Shown in pieces: positions 47,731 through 59,022 of a stretch of DNA of 64,000 nucleotides. The notes beneath the pieces are model-generated. The model saw only the letters and a list, made by a program, of their open reading frames with translations. It was not told the DNA's origin and made no database searches. The translations under genes and the position numbers were made by a program. The DNA is from Endomychus coccineus (lineage: Eukaryota > Arthropoda > Insecta > Coleoptera > Endomychidae), in contig OY294067.1 of assembly GCA_958510875.1 (NCBI GenBank), positions 29,066,912-29,130,911 on the forward strand, in the 5' to 3' direction. Position 1 is the first letter of the stretch. Every line of letters begins with the position of its first letter.

Positions 47731-48604
47731 GTACGTTTAATATTGGTTTAATGAACTAGACAGTTCATTTATTATGTTACAGAAAACTCCTTTCCCGCCA
47801 ATAAAATTTAACGAGGGCGGTAAAGTTGCTGCCTAATTCATAAATTACTCCCCTATCACTGGGAAACTTACGTGAATTCAGAAGCGCTCGTAAAATAGTT
47901 CCTTCCTTAGTCCTTACAACATTCGAGGAATCGCTTGCACCGAATTAGTCGATTCATTGCGGATTTGTTTTTGATAATTTGGAATTGTGTATGCGAATTT
48001 CAGATATCGCGATACAAACCTGGATCTTTGATTTTTCCTTGCCAATCATGTTCAGATAAAAATTTTCTACTTTGATTGTGAAAGCCGCTGGTTACTTTGC
48101 GATCATTTATCATTATTATATGGATATAATAAAACACTTCGTTTTTATCACTTTCTAACACGAATATGGAACTTCATTCAAATCAAATCTCAAGTGTTGT
48201 AACTATTCTTATTTACAAGAAAAAGTAGAATTCACAATTACAAAAATACTCAACACTGCGAATAACAATTAGAATTTCAATATAAATCTTAACGTCATGT
48301 TAGCTCTATTATATCTTGATTTCATGTGTTTTTATATATTTTTGTAAAATTCTCGTGATCCGTAATTGATGTTTTTTTTAATTTGTTTTGGGTGGGTATC
48401 TTTATTTTGATTTTATGGATGTAACTCATTATTTGGTCTATTTTAAATACTTGTAGACTGAACGTCTTCCAAATTCTTAGAGGAAATGTTGGTATGGCGA
48501 AATTAATTTCTAATCAAGTCTATTATACAAACATCAACGTGGCAACAACTAGCGTATCATTTTCAAAACCCTACAAATGTATAAATACTAGATAAGAAAC
48601 AATT
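47731..48604. other. Intron sequence
   Basis: AT-rich sequence after the exon B donor, with no recognisable feature. Confidence 0.5.
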
Positions 48605-48680
48605 AATCTTATCTACTAAAAATACTATTAAACCTTTCAGTTACCGAGTAGCGTGAATTCTTTCAGTTTCATAATAGGGT
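48605..48680 (-). repeat. PLE terminal-repeat fragment
   Basis: CTTATCTACTAAAAATACTATTAAACCTTTCAGTTACC-type sequence matches the start of the terminal repeats at 23085 and 41790, but loses the hammerhead core after the GAAA box. Confidence 0.55.
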
Positions 48681-49147
48681 GAAGGGAATTATGAAATAAT
48701 GGATCAAGAGGGAATTTTATGTTATCAAGACATCGAAAAAAACTGTAGTACAAGTTTAAGTGATCGCTTAAAATTTTACTGTCGTTATTTCGAAAACCTA
48801 AATTGAAATTTTCTACAGATTCTAGGGTGTTCAATTCAAAACCTGTAGTCTGTTTATGCAAAGCTTTAAGTTTATCTAAATTTGGAAAAGTATGTCCTGG
48901 CCATGAAATATGATTGGAGATAGATGAATCTGTTTTATTGAGTCTTAAAGATCGAAAATTTCTATATTACGACTTGATTTACCAATTTAAAACCGGAAAA
49001 TGTAAGTTGAGAAACATTTCCATTTTCCTACGTAAATTCAGTTTCACTGATAAAATTATACTATCTCCAGGTTTCAATTCATTCTCAGAATATTCTTAAA
49101 AATGAGAGTGATTAGCATGATTACAATATTTCCATTTTATATCAAAA

Positions 49148-49600
49148 AAGTTAGGTTGGTAGGTTAGGATAAGTTAGGTTACGTAAGGTTAGAAACAAAG
49201 GGGGTACAATAAGCAAACATTATTGGTTATTATGGAAGTGTTAAGTATCAACAAAGTTAAGTAAGTAGGTTAGGTTAGGTTAGCTCAGGATAGGTTAGGT
49301 TTGGTTGCTTAGGTTAAAAACGAAGGGAGTACAATAAACAATCATTATTGGTCATTATGAGTGTTAAGATTAGCTCAATTACAAATATGCATTCTATATC
49401 AATCTAGGTTGATAGGTTGGTAGGTAAGGTTAGGTTACGTTAGAAACAAAAGGGGTACAATAAACAAATTATTGGTGATTATGAGAGTGTTAAGATTAGC
49501 GCGACTACAATATTTGCATTCTATATCAACAAAGTTAGGTTAATAGGTTAGGTTAGGTTAGAGTAGGTTAGGTTAGGTTAGGTTAGAAACTAAGGGAGTA
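49148..49600 (+). repeat. TTAGG-rich tandem repeat
   Basis: About four units of 105-120 bp. Each has a run of GGTTA pentamers (insect telomere TTAGG in another phase), then TTAGAAAC-AA-GG--GTACAATAA, then CATTATTGGTTATTATG and a GTGTTAAG...TATCAA end. The longest pentamer run is at 49543-49585. This is interstitial telomere-like satellite, not a chromosome end. Confidence 0.8.
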
Positions 49601-49792
49601 CAATAAGCAATCATTATTGGTTATTGTGCTAATTCTCGAGTACAGAAGGGGGGTTGGACTATACACCAGGTACTACATGCTAATTATCTCACCTGACAAC
49701 CAGGTACATACCAGAGACTCAGTTTCCGTAGATCTTAAAAACACCCGGGACTGAATTTACCTACATAGAAAGGCAATTAATAGATGCCGGAC

Positions 49793-50062
49793 TCAATTTA
49801 TGTCGACCCGTTGAAACGTGTCACACTCTGAACAAGTTAGAGGTTTATTAATCTTATTAGTTTTATCTTTAGCATTGAACAAAATATGAGACAATTTATT
49901 TTGGGATTCGAATCTAACTTGTAGATTATGTTTCGATAAAACGTCTGCAATTTTTTCACTTAGCGAACCAATATATGTAAGGGAAATGTATGATTCGTCA
50001 TCAAAATACGTTTCCCTATCATATTTTGGTCCTCTAAGAGAGTATCGAAAAGTTTGCTTCAA
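49793..50062 (-). pseudogene. PLE fragment before the GIY-YIG domain
   Basis: Reads YISLTYIGSLSEKIADVLSK, VRFESQNKLSHILFNAKDKT and LTCSECD. This is the linker between RT and GIY-YIG in Penelope-like proteins (SEKI ... NKLxxxL ... DKT ... C-x2-C). The RT core is not adjacent. Confidence 0.7.
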
Positions 50063-50220
50063 ACCACAACATAAATTGTCTCATATTTTGTTCAATGCTG
50101 AAGATATAATTTTAATAAGCTCGGAATTTAATGGATTACCCTGTTCAGAATGTGATAACATATACGTTAGTAAATCATCAAGTCGTAATACAGAAAATAG
50201 ATTTCTTCTTGTTGTTTATT
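50020..50220 (+). pseudogene. Head-to-head PLE fragment
   Basis: Plus-strand frame reads GPLREYRKVCFKPQHKLSHI, LFNAED, LPCSECDNIYVSKSSSRNTE and NRF. It is the same linker plus the start of a GIY-YIG domain (IYVxxSSRxxxxRF), inverted relative to 49793-50062 and overlapping it. Another head-to-head PLE pair. Confidence 0.65.
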
Positions 50221-50659
50221 GAATCATATCTTAGAAACGGGACATCTATCTGGGTATCGTTATCAAATACAATTCTCTCGCCTCTTCTACATTTTTATTA
50301 CAAATTATTTAACACTCAATCATAATATATTTTTCGGCGTTTTCGTACACCATAATTTATTAATAAACGGGAAATAACCCGATAACTATCGAATCAACAA
50401 TTTGAAAGACTCACATCATAATGACAAGAATGTCTAATAGTTTACTGTTCTTTCTGAAGAAAGCTTACTTGACTATAATACGGAATAATTAATAATTTGC
50501 CAAAATCTATTTAAATACACAAAACAAAAATAATGTCAGACCCATCATATTATATATTGTTGAAATCAATAAAAATCCTCTTTTCAACGAAACCACAGCC
50601 TACTATGGTTTCTATTTAAGAAAATACAAGTTTGAGTCATAACTTGAAAATGGGAAGCG

Positions 50660-50937
50660 CTAAAAAAATTGCTCTTCCGCCAATGGATTGCACGTAAAAC
50701 AGTGCCTTAATGTTTTACTTACATGGCGATAGCTCCAACCTTAAACATGCTACGAGGCTTTGTTGGAATCCTGAAAAATCAAGTATTTGGCAACAGCGCT
50801 TAAGCAAATGACACGAGTCAAAATTCATAGGCACCCCCAAATTTGTCTCAAAAAACGAGGATGCGCGGTCGGTTATTTCTAGCGCGAATATCAAAAGTGA
50901 TACCCTATAAGGACATCCAATTTGGTTCACCCTGTAC
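50660..50937 (-). repeat. Unclassified element end (TACAGGGTG terminus)
   Basis: The right edge reads CACCCTGTACA, i.e. TGTACAGGGTG on the minus strand, the terminus type seen at 28857 and 62689. The interior is GC-richer than its flanks and has no recognised frame. Confidence 0.35.
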
Positions 50938-51223
50938 AAATCTAGTAGATTAATCTATTTTAATAAATTTTTAACATGAACAAATTGTGAGAGTGGTAGG
51001 AATTTCACTAAATTATTTATTTATATTTTTTGATTATATTCGGTAAATTTAAGCAATTCATGAACTAAATAGCTTAGCAAAATGTCGACTTGAAAAGTTT
51101 CTGATAAAAGTAAAGTACCATAAATCTTAGGGGATAATTGGACTTGCCTTTCTAATTAAAAAAATAGTCATTAACTTTCCTAATGTATCTTGATCAAGGT
51201 ATTTCTTACTTTTATCTCTTAAG
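50938..51223. other. Intron sequence before exon C
   Basis: AT-rich and ending with a pyrimidine-rich acceptor, TTTTATCTCTTAAG. Confidence 0.5.
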
Positions 51224-51399
51224 TCGAATTCAACCAGACCGGTAAAGTGTCGGACTCCGATTCTGGAATTGCATCGCCGCTATCACCCTCTTCACTGTAC
51301 GGTTTCCTGGGACACACCGATAAGGATAAGGAATATTACAACAGCACATGCGAAGACTTTCACGGAAAACGTGCATCCTACAAGTTGGAACAAGTTCAG
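51224..51399 (+). CDS. Candidate host exon C
   Basis: Acceptor TTATCTCTTAAG precedes and donor CAG followed by GTAAGA follows. The frame reads EFNQTGKVSDSDSGIASPLS, PSSLYGFLGHTDKDKEYYNS and RASYKLEQVQ. It begins by completing a codon from exon B (G plus TC) and ends in phase 0. The SDSDSGIASPLSPSS stretch is a low-complexity, phospho-site-like segment common in cytoskeletal or signalling proteins; no specific family is claimed. No later exon was found in the remaining 12.6 kb. Confidence 0.6.
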
Positions 51400-51529
51400 G
51401 TAAGAATCTATTTCTCTTTATATTTAACTTTTCGAATTAATTTTCGAAACAGTTGGTGATTTTTATACAATTTCTTCTACAGAAATCATTGCGAATGTTG
51501 TTTTTATTGTATATAGAAAGTCCCAGTTG

Positions 51530-52840
51530 TAATATGCTAAACTTCACCAGTCGATAGTATATCGAAAAATGGGTCGATATACATACGAGGTGTGGCAATT
51601 AAGTTCCGAGACTGATTTTTTAAAAATTAAAACCAGCTTAGCGAGAAGAATGCAAAGGGCGTGGTTTTAATCTGTATTTATCCCTTGACCTTGGGTAAAA
51701 TTCTCAAGTGACTACAATAAACAGTCTTGTTGTAATCGTGAAATAACAAACGTGAAAAAATTACACTCGCCGAAAAAAAGGTTGAATATAAAAATTGAGC
51801 AAAGAGTTAATATAAAGTTTTGGTTAAAACTCGGCAAGTCCACGACGGATCCTATGAAAATTTGCAGACGGTTTATGGGGATCATTGCCTATCCCGTGCC
51901 AGAGTTTTTGAGTGGTACAAACGTTTTCAGGAGGGTAGGGAGAATGTTGAAGGTGACGAGCGCCACGGGCGGCCTGTGACTTCAAAAAGTGACTTGAACG
52001 TTCGAAAAGTAACAGAGATTGTTCGAAAAGACCGTCGATTAAGTATAAGGGCCATTGCGAAGGCTCCGAGAAAAGATTCGCAAAAAGAGGCCCGAAATGT
52101 GGAAAGAGAACTCCTGGATTTTCCATCAAGACAATGCGCCGGCTAACAACGCGTATTTTGTCAAGGATTATTTGGCCAAAAACCAGGTCACAGTCATGGA
52201 GCACCCACCATATTCGCCGGACTTAGCATCCTGCGACTTCCACCTGTTCCCAAAAACCAAATCCTGCTTGAAAGGAATCCGCCATGAGTCATTAGAAGAC
52301 GTAAAAAAAAAATCGGCGCAGCTACTCAACAATCTGTCGGAAGATGACCTGCAGCACTGCTTCGCACAGTGGAAAATTCGCATGAAGCGGTGTAGGGATG
52401 CGGAAGGAGAGTATATTGAAGGGGAAAAATAAAAAAGTGTACAAAATTTAAAAATAAAGATGTTATAGCAATAGTCTCGGAACTTAATTGCCACACCTCG
52501 TAATTTAATTTCACCCCTTCAAAATAAAAAATCCCAAGGTTTAGAGAAAATCTAAAATAGCCACGTGTGAAGTAATTTTTGGAAAATATGCAGTGGCTTA
52601 GAGAATAGGGTGTGAAAAGGGTAACAAGCTCCCTGTAACTACTGGACGATTTTGAGAATTATTTCTAATGTCAAATAAAAGGTATCTATTTTAGGAGTAC
52701 TTGAACCAAATTAGGTCAAATGATACCCGTTCAGAGAGTTATGATGATAAAAAAACAATTTTTTAAACCGAACTTTGAAGGGCTTCTTAGGAAGCGTTTT
52801 TTACTTCATTTTTCATTTACTATCGACTGGTAAAGTAGAG
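51530..52840. mobile_element. Foldback/MITE element hosting a mariner
   Basis: AACTTCACCAGTCGATAGTA (about 51540) recurs inverted as TACTATCGACTGGTAAAG (about 52815). The motif is related to CAACAGTCGATAG in the element at 28857. The mariner at 51586-52500 lies inside it; the rest of the interior is non-coding. Confidence 0.45.
51586..52500 (+). mobile_element. Mariner transposon, internally deleted, TA target site
   Basis: Bounded by TA at 51584-51585 and 52501-52502. Terminal repeats CGAGGTGTGGCAATTAAG and its complement are perfect over at least 27 bp. The transposase N-terminus reads FEWYKRFQEGRENVEGDERH and GRP (51905-51975), the mariner linker. The C-terminal half, in another frame, reads SWIFHQDNAPANNAYFVKDY and EHPPYSPDLASCDFHLFPK (52110-52255), with the second and third catalytic Asp. 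The segment with the first catalytic Asp is deleted near 52055, so it cannot make transposase. Intact identical ends imply fairly recent mobilisation by another copy. Confidence 0.9.
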
Positions 52841-54230
52841 CAGAATAAAAAATCATTGTAATATACTAACGAGATCCGACAATATATTAGTGAACCTGAA
52901 TAAGAATTTGGATACCGCTGCAAATTCATATATCACTGAGACTTTGTAAGGGTTTGAAGTAATCTTTTGTATCTGATGGTTCCAACTAGGATATCTCACA
53001 CTCAAGTGATACGTGTCTTTAGATTCTTGATTGGTAGGATTACCCAGATACGCCAACTGCTTTAGCCAAAAAAATACGTTAGAATCCTCAATCAAGAATT
53101 TTCGAAATTACGAGGTGGTTGATGATTATATCAGAGAAATAAAGACAAGTTTCAACTTAACAATTTGGTTTTAATCTTCTAGGGAATTATAATTGGAACG
53201 AAATTAGTTTGATTAAAAATTAACTTATTTTATAAATTAACAAATATCAATACAATTAAAAGTTGAACAAATTAGAATTCTAAGTAATTTGATTAATGAA
53301 ATTAAAGTTATTAATTTTATAAAGAAAATTAATTTTTGAACCAAAGGTTCAGGTTTAAGAAGTATTGGTAGATGAAAACAATTTTAGGTAGAGATCATAA
53401 ACAATTGATCATGAAAATTTGGTTATTCCAACTAAAACTTGGATTATCTTGGAGGAAGTGCTCTGCCAGGAATTTCCCTCTACAACACGGCACAGGAAAA
53501 AGGATAGAGACGTCTCGATCGTTTAAACCCTGAAATATAGACAATACGAGCAATACTTTGGCCACAAGTTCGAGAGACAAAAAACTAAATCAGCAGGAAC
53601 AATTAAAATAATCCAACAACTGATTGTCAGGGCTATCTATGTTATGGAATGGTTTGTCACGGCCATTATGTTCAATGTCTGTCATGTAAACAGTACCTGT
53701 CTTGTTGATTGGTCTTGAGTTGTCCGTCATAAACAACTGTGGTAATGATACATTAATCTGTCATGTAAATTGTATGTGATCATGGTAGCTGTCAGAAAAG
53801 TCAAAATATATTTCTAAATCGTTTCCGATATATTTTCCTTTGCGTTTTTTTTTTTTCTAATTTTAGATTTTCTACATTATATTGGAAGCATTATCTAAAT
53901 GCATGTCAAATTTCAAAGCTATACGTTATACAGAAGTGGGTTTTCTTTTTGGGGCGAACATACTTTCAGATTTATATTTCATTCGAAAATTGCAAGATAA
54001 TCATTCTGAAACTGTAATATAGAATCATTGTATTGAATGATAGATACAAAGTATGTAATGAGTGTTTTTCTGACATTATAAAATAATATATGTCAGTATA
54101 TATTTATTATTTATTATAATAAAGTAATTAATAAAAGTCAACCATCATTAATACTATATGTGTCTAATTAACATCGTACATGTTTGTTCAGGTTTGATTT
54201 TTGTACTGAAACAATATCGGCAGTTGTTAT
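52841..54230. other. AT-rich stretch, no gene seen
   Basis: No recognisable domain, RNA gene or clear repeat. Confidence 0.45.
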
Positions 54231-54236
54231 ATTTTG

Positions 54237-54530
54237 CTAGAGCGAAGTCAATATTTGTATTGCAGGGGCAAATTTAACAAGATAGAGGTAGACTAGTAAG
54301 GGAAGAAAAGCGCGGTGGACGTAAAGTTCAGGCCTGACCCACGCTTCGGCCAAATCAGATCGCTCATTGAAGCGTGCTGTAATAGAAGTTGCCCTCATCT
54401 GTGGAGTTATGTCCCGAAGGGTTACAGTAACTTGACAGAATGCAGAATGTCGCGTAGGCACCGAAACATCCAATTCGAAATCCTTGTTTCCATTTCGATG
54501 CAAATTTTTAGGGCCAGAGCTTATTACTGA
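54237..54530. other. GC-richer open segment, unassigned
   Basis: Long frames are open on both strands (minus 54503-54237, plus 54315-54530). Base composition is distinct from the flanks. No motif decides which, if either, is coding. It might be a domesticated or retro-inserted fragment. Confidence 0.25.
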
Positions 54531-55034
54531 TTTTAAATTTAGATAAATGCGTTAACCCCATATTATCTCTTCATTCATTTCGCTCGGTTGTGCGAAGTCT
54601 GTTTAAAATGCATAAAAGCTTATGTGTATAACGATTCAGAAGATAAGAATGCAACTGACATGCGTGCCATTCATTTAATTGATTAGAGCAATTACTGTCA
54701 GTTTATTGGACAGTTTCATGATATTCGAACAGAAATGCTATTGGATGGTTCACTTCATCAGGCAGATAAGAAATAATCGTGTTTTGATAATGAACATAGA
54801 TATCGATTTCGAACATGTTGCATTATCCGTTATAAGAAAGGTAAAGAGACATTATATTTTGTAATATTCACTTTTGGTGTAATTTTTCCATCTTTTCATT
54901 CCCAGAGCCATCCATTCTACATTTCTCACTATACGTAGATAAGGGAATATTGTAATGAGCCTAAAACCAATTATCCGGATTAGATTAGACTGGTGGTTGG
55001 CGGTGTTTTGTTGTTTAGAATTGTGTTGAAAATT

Positions 55035-55625
55035 CAAATTCTTATTGCATCCAAGAATAAACTTACAAATAACTTATAATTACCGCTTGGAGATAATATA
55101 TGTTCTCATATGTGTTCAGTTAATGCTTGTTGTATAGGTAAGATAATGGTTTGTTGTGAATAGTCGATATTTGATCACCATGTATTGTTTTTGATATACT
55201 TGTCAGATTTAAATGATATAATATTTGTCAGTCACTGTGGAATAATTTTCGATGCAGTGTATACAATTTCAAGCTTCCAAATGACATTTTGGCGACCGTG
55301 GCAGGGCAATCTAAGGAATGGACGTTATCAAGAAGGAACGAGAAAAACATTTCTCAAAAATCTGCAAAGACTTAGACCAGATGTTACTAGATAAGTCCAC
55401 AAGTAAGCACTATTTGCTTACAGTTTCAAGAGACCTGGAAGACAAAAGCGATAGATTGTTTGGAACAGATGATAACAATGTTATTGCATCCAAAAATAAA
55501 CTGAATTACATACTAAACTAGAATTGCCCCTTTTAGATGATATATGTTCTCTTATATGTTCAGGTACTGTTTTTGCATTCAAAAGTAAACTCGAAAATAG
55601 CCTAGAATTACCGCTTGGATAATCA
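55035..55625 (+). mobile_element. LTR retrotransposon leader remnant (tRNA-Arg-type PBS)
   Basis: TGGCGACCGTGGCAGG at 55291-55306 matches the primer-binding site of the 412/mdg1 group of Gypsy elements, complementary to a tRNA-Arg 3' end. A frame from the ATG at 55318 (MDVIKKEREKHFSKICKDLD) could be a Gag start. LTR-like blocks TTGCATCCAA-AATAAACT ... ATTACCGCTTGGA recur at about 55045-55100, 55485-55550 and 55575-55620. No protease, RT or integrase was found. Confidence 0.5.
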
Positions 55626-55671
55626 AAAGAACATTTCACAAACCGTAAAATATTTTCATAAAGTATCAATA

Positions 55672-56745
55672 CGAGAGCAAGGTGAAAAGTCCCTGAAAAA
55701 AGAAACAAGAAATGATTTATTTGGTTAAAATTTATTTTATTTCTCAATATAATCTCCTTGTAGCCTGATATACTTCGTCCAATTAATACGATTTCGGCAA
55801 TCCTTCAAAATAGGCGTTGTCCTGGTGGAAGAACACTTTTTTCTTTGCCAAATGCGGCTACTTTTGCTTCAAATCGGCGTCGAATCGATCCTACAGCTCT
55901 GCACAATATATACCGGTGATCGTTTTGTCCTTTTCAAGGTAATCGATATGGACGATATCGTGTGCAACTCAAAAAACTGTCGCTATGACTTTGTTGGCCG
56001 GTAGACCCACTTTGGCATTTTTCGGCTTCTATTCTTCAGGACAAGTCCCCTGTTTCGACTGTTCTTTGGTCTCTGGTGTGTTGTGAATGGATCCATGTTT
56101 CGCCCAGGGTTACGAAACGGCGCAAAAAGTCCTTCTAATCGCGCTTGAACAACGCCATACCCTCCTTGTAACACGGTCGCGCTTGTTGGCAACAGAGAGC
56201 AAATGCGGCACTCGTCTGGCAGATTGCTTGCTCATATTCAAAAATGTATGCAAAATGTTCCATACTTGGTTCGGTTGATATGCCCATAGCCTCAGCAATC
56301 TCGTGCACTTTAGCTCGCCGATCGTCCAATATCATACCATGGATTTTATCGACGATTTCTGGTGTTGTAACCTCAGTTGGACGACCAGAACGTTCGGCCT
56401 TCTTTGTGGTCATACTAGCTCAACGAAATTCTGTAACCCACTTATGAATTGGTCCAATCGATGGTGACGAGTTCCATGATGAATAAGAAACGATGCTTTA
56501 GTTTGCGTAATGTTTTTTCCACGCAAGAAATAATGTTTAATCAAGACGCGAAATTCACTTTTTTCCATGTTCACAAAAATCTTAAAGGTTGCTTGCTTTC
56601 GATGGGTGTCAAAACAGAGCTGAATGACATATCAGTCTGAAAATTTCAATGCTAGTTAAAGATGGTACATCACAAATGTCACATGGGATTTTCAATTGTG
56701 GTGCCATAGGTTTTATTTTTCAGGGACTATTCACCTTGCCCCTTG
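55672..56745 (-). mobile_element. Mariner transposon, full-length but mutated
   Basis: Flanked by TA (55670-55671 and 56746-56747). Ends CGAGAGCAAGGTGAAAAGTC and CAAGGGGCAAGGTGAATAGTC (minus). Minus-strand transposase begins near 56567 with MEKSEFRVLIKHYFLRGKNI, then continues in shifted frames: ERSGRPTEVTTPEIVDKIHG and DDRRAKVHEIAEAMGIST (56395-56270), IDYLEKDKTITG and DRFDADLKQK (55945-55850), KKVFFHQDN-like catalytic block (about 55825) and RLQGDYIEK at the end. Several frameshifts and stops. Same family as 5676-6030. Confidence 0.85.
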
Positions 56746-58554
56746 TATATATTGTTAAAAAAACCTCTTACTGAGTTTTTATTGTTTTATTTGTTATTAA
56801 TAATTATATTTTGATTATACCGGCTAGCTTTTTATCTTTTTAATTTGATTATATTTGAACTTTGAATTTATGTTTATGAAGTTTTGAAGTTTATCTATAG
56901 AATAATTTTATATGGAATTAAACACAATGCTCTTTGATTTCACAATATTTAATTTCTATGACTCTTATTATCTCGGGTAATTCAATTTTATGTTTACAAA
57001 ATCTATGACATAACCTTAAAATCACTTTTACTACTAATATTTGTTTAACTGTTATAATCAACAATCTTCCTTTTGTTTTACAGATAATACGGATAATATG
57101 ATGTAGAAATTATAAACAAACTTACGTTTAGATAATATCCAAAAGTGTGTTTAACAATGTTGGCAATTTTCAATTTACTTCTTTTATAATTTCGTTGATG
57201 ATTCACTTTTACACAATAATATGCTATTTCACGATAATCACAGGTAACTAATTTTGGTAACTTCTTCTTGAGAATCAGGAACTGTTGATAATACTTTGTT
57301 TTATTCTTTTAGATAAGACATAAAACTTTTCGATGCTTTATTGAAATTATTGAAGAATGGCAATCGTTGGATACTTCTTATAAATTGGAGGTTATTACAA
57401 CCTTTTACTTGATTCAGATACTTGGAACAATCGTTGACTTTTAATAAAACTTATTAACTTCGGTTACTTGGAACATTCGAAGTTTGGAACACTTACGTTC
57501 ACTGATGTTTATTTTTAATAAACTTAGGTTAGAAAATTTTGGTGAGTTGCAGGAGTACTTTCACTCCACATATGTAATGGCAAACTCAACTTGGCTTCAC
57601 TTTCAGACCCTTTTATAGGCCTCCAAAACCGACGATACTTGATGTCATTTTCTACCTATCAGATGCTTTCTTTTCATATCAAGCATGCCAAGTTAATTGT
57701 TGTGAACTGACACAAGTCCTCATTGTTACCAGACTGACATTAGAAATTCGTCTCGACCAATCAGAATTTAGTATGCTTTAATTTTTGAATTGTTGGAGAT
57801 TTTCAACTTATTTTAATTGATAGTGATTCCTTCTTTTTAAATTAATATTGCCTACATTTTTCCCCACACTTTGGTATAATATAACCTATGATTGGGTTAT
57901 TATTAATATGATTATGCCCATATTTATGGTTTTCTTGACAGTTACTTATTCTTAAATCTAATACATACCATATTATATCAATAACATTCTTTTAACATTA
58001 CATAACTCAAATTTACTAATCCTAACTTATATCTATAACATTATTCAATGTTTTGTACTATCTCATGATAGTTTTGTAATCACTTTACTTATGATTTCTG
58101 ACTTCGTTACACAGTACGTTTCTTCACTTTCACTGAAGTTCTTGTCTATCACTTCCTATTCTATTACATTGTTGTTTATTATGTTTTACATTGTTAATAT
58201 TAATATTCTAACTATTATTTAGCTTTTACTATTGTTTTTAATTCCATATAAATATCTTTTATTTGATCTTTTCTGATTTTCAAAGTTCGGTAAGTTATTA
58301 TTTTTAAATTTTTATTGTTTATGAAATGAAATCATAACAATATATTGAAGTGCTGATAATGTATCTATAGTCGGCAAAATGTATAACAACACCTTTTATA
58401 ACACGCCTAGTCTTTTTCTAAAGGACCTGTGCGAATTAAATAGATTTCAATTATTTACATTCTGACTAACATTTTCAAGCCGTTTATAAGACGCCTTAAA
58501 TTTTTTAGTCATATTGAATAATAACATCTATTTTACAATATGCTTGGATCATAT
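56746..58554. other. AT-rich stretch, no gene seen
   Basis: Very A+T-rich. No domain-bearing frame or clear repeat was seen. Confidence 0.5.
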
Positions 58555-59022
58555 TTAGTAATTTTGTGAAAGACTGTATAAGAGTTAGGCATTGTATATC
58601 TATCCCGTAAATCCGTTGTATTGTCAGTAAACAGTGATGTTTGGAAGTAGTTCGTTGTGAAAAAAAAGACAATGTTGGGAGAATCATCAGGTGACTTAGA
58701 AGCGATGACAATTTATTATTTTATGCGGAACTACATAAATATTACGCCGCACCGGTGCGGTTTGCATACTTATGTACTGTAACGTTAAAGAGATTTCCCA
58801 ACTAGTATACAATAGATCAGTTGCATGGAATGGAGAGAGGTACAAGTTAGGTTAGGCTAGGTTGGGTCACGTTTCATTAACTTAATTTTCATCGCCATCT
58901 TCTAAATCACCTGATTCTCTCCATATTTTCTTTGTTGTTCACAACAAACTACTTCCGAATATCACTGACATTACGGGACCGATATACAATGCCTACTTTT
59001 TATGCAGTCTTTTATGAAATAA
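58555..59022. mobile_element. Foldback element, about 150-bp arms
   Basis: The left arm (58555-58716) and right arm (58890-59022) are diverged inverted repeats sharing GACTGTATAA, GGCATTGTATATC and GAAGTAGTTCGTTGTGAA. The centre includes CGCCGCACCGGTGCGG and a GGTTAGGC stretch. No coding sequence. Confidence 0.65.

Noticed and set aside
48637..49099. Two short frames, one on each strand, beside a PLE terminal repeat
   Set aside because: No PLE or other motif visible; probably chance open frames.
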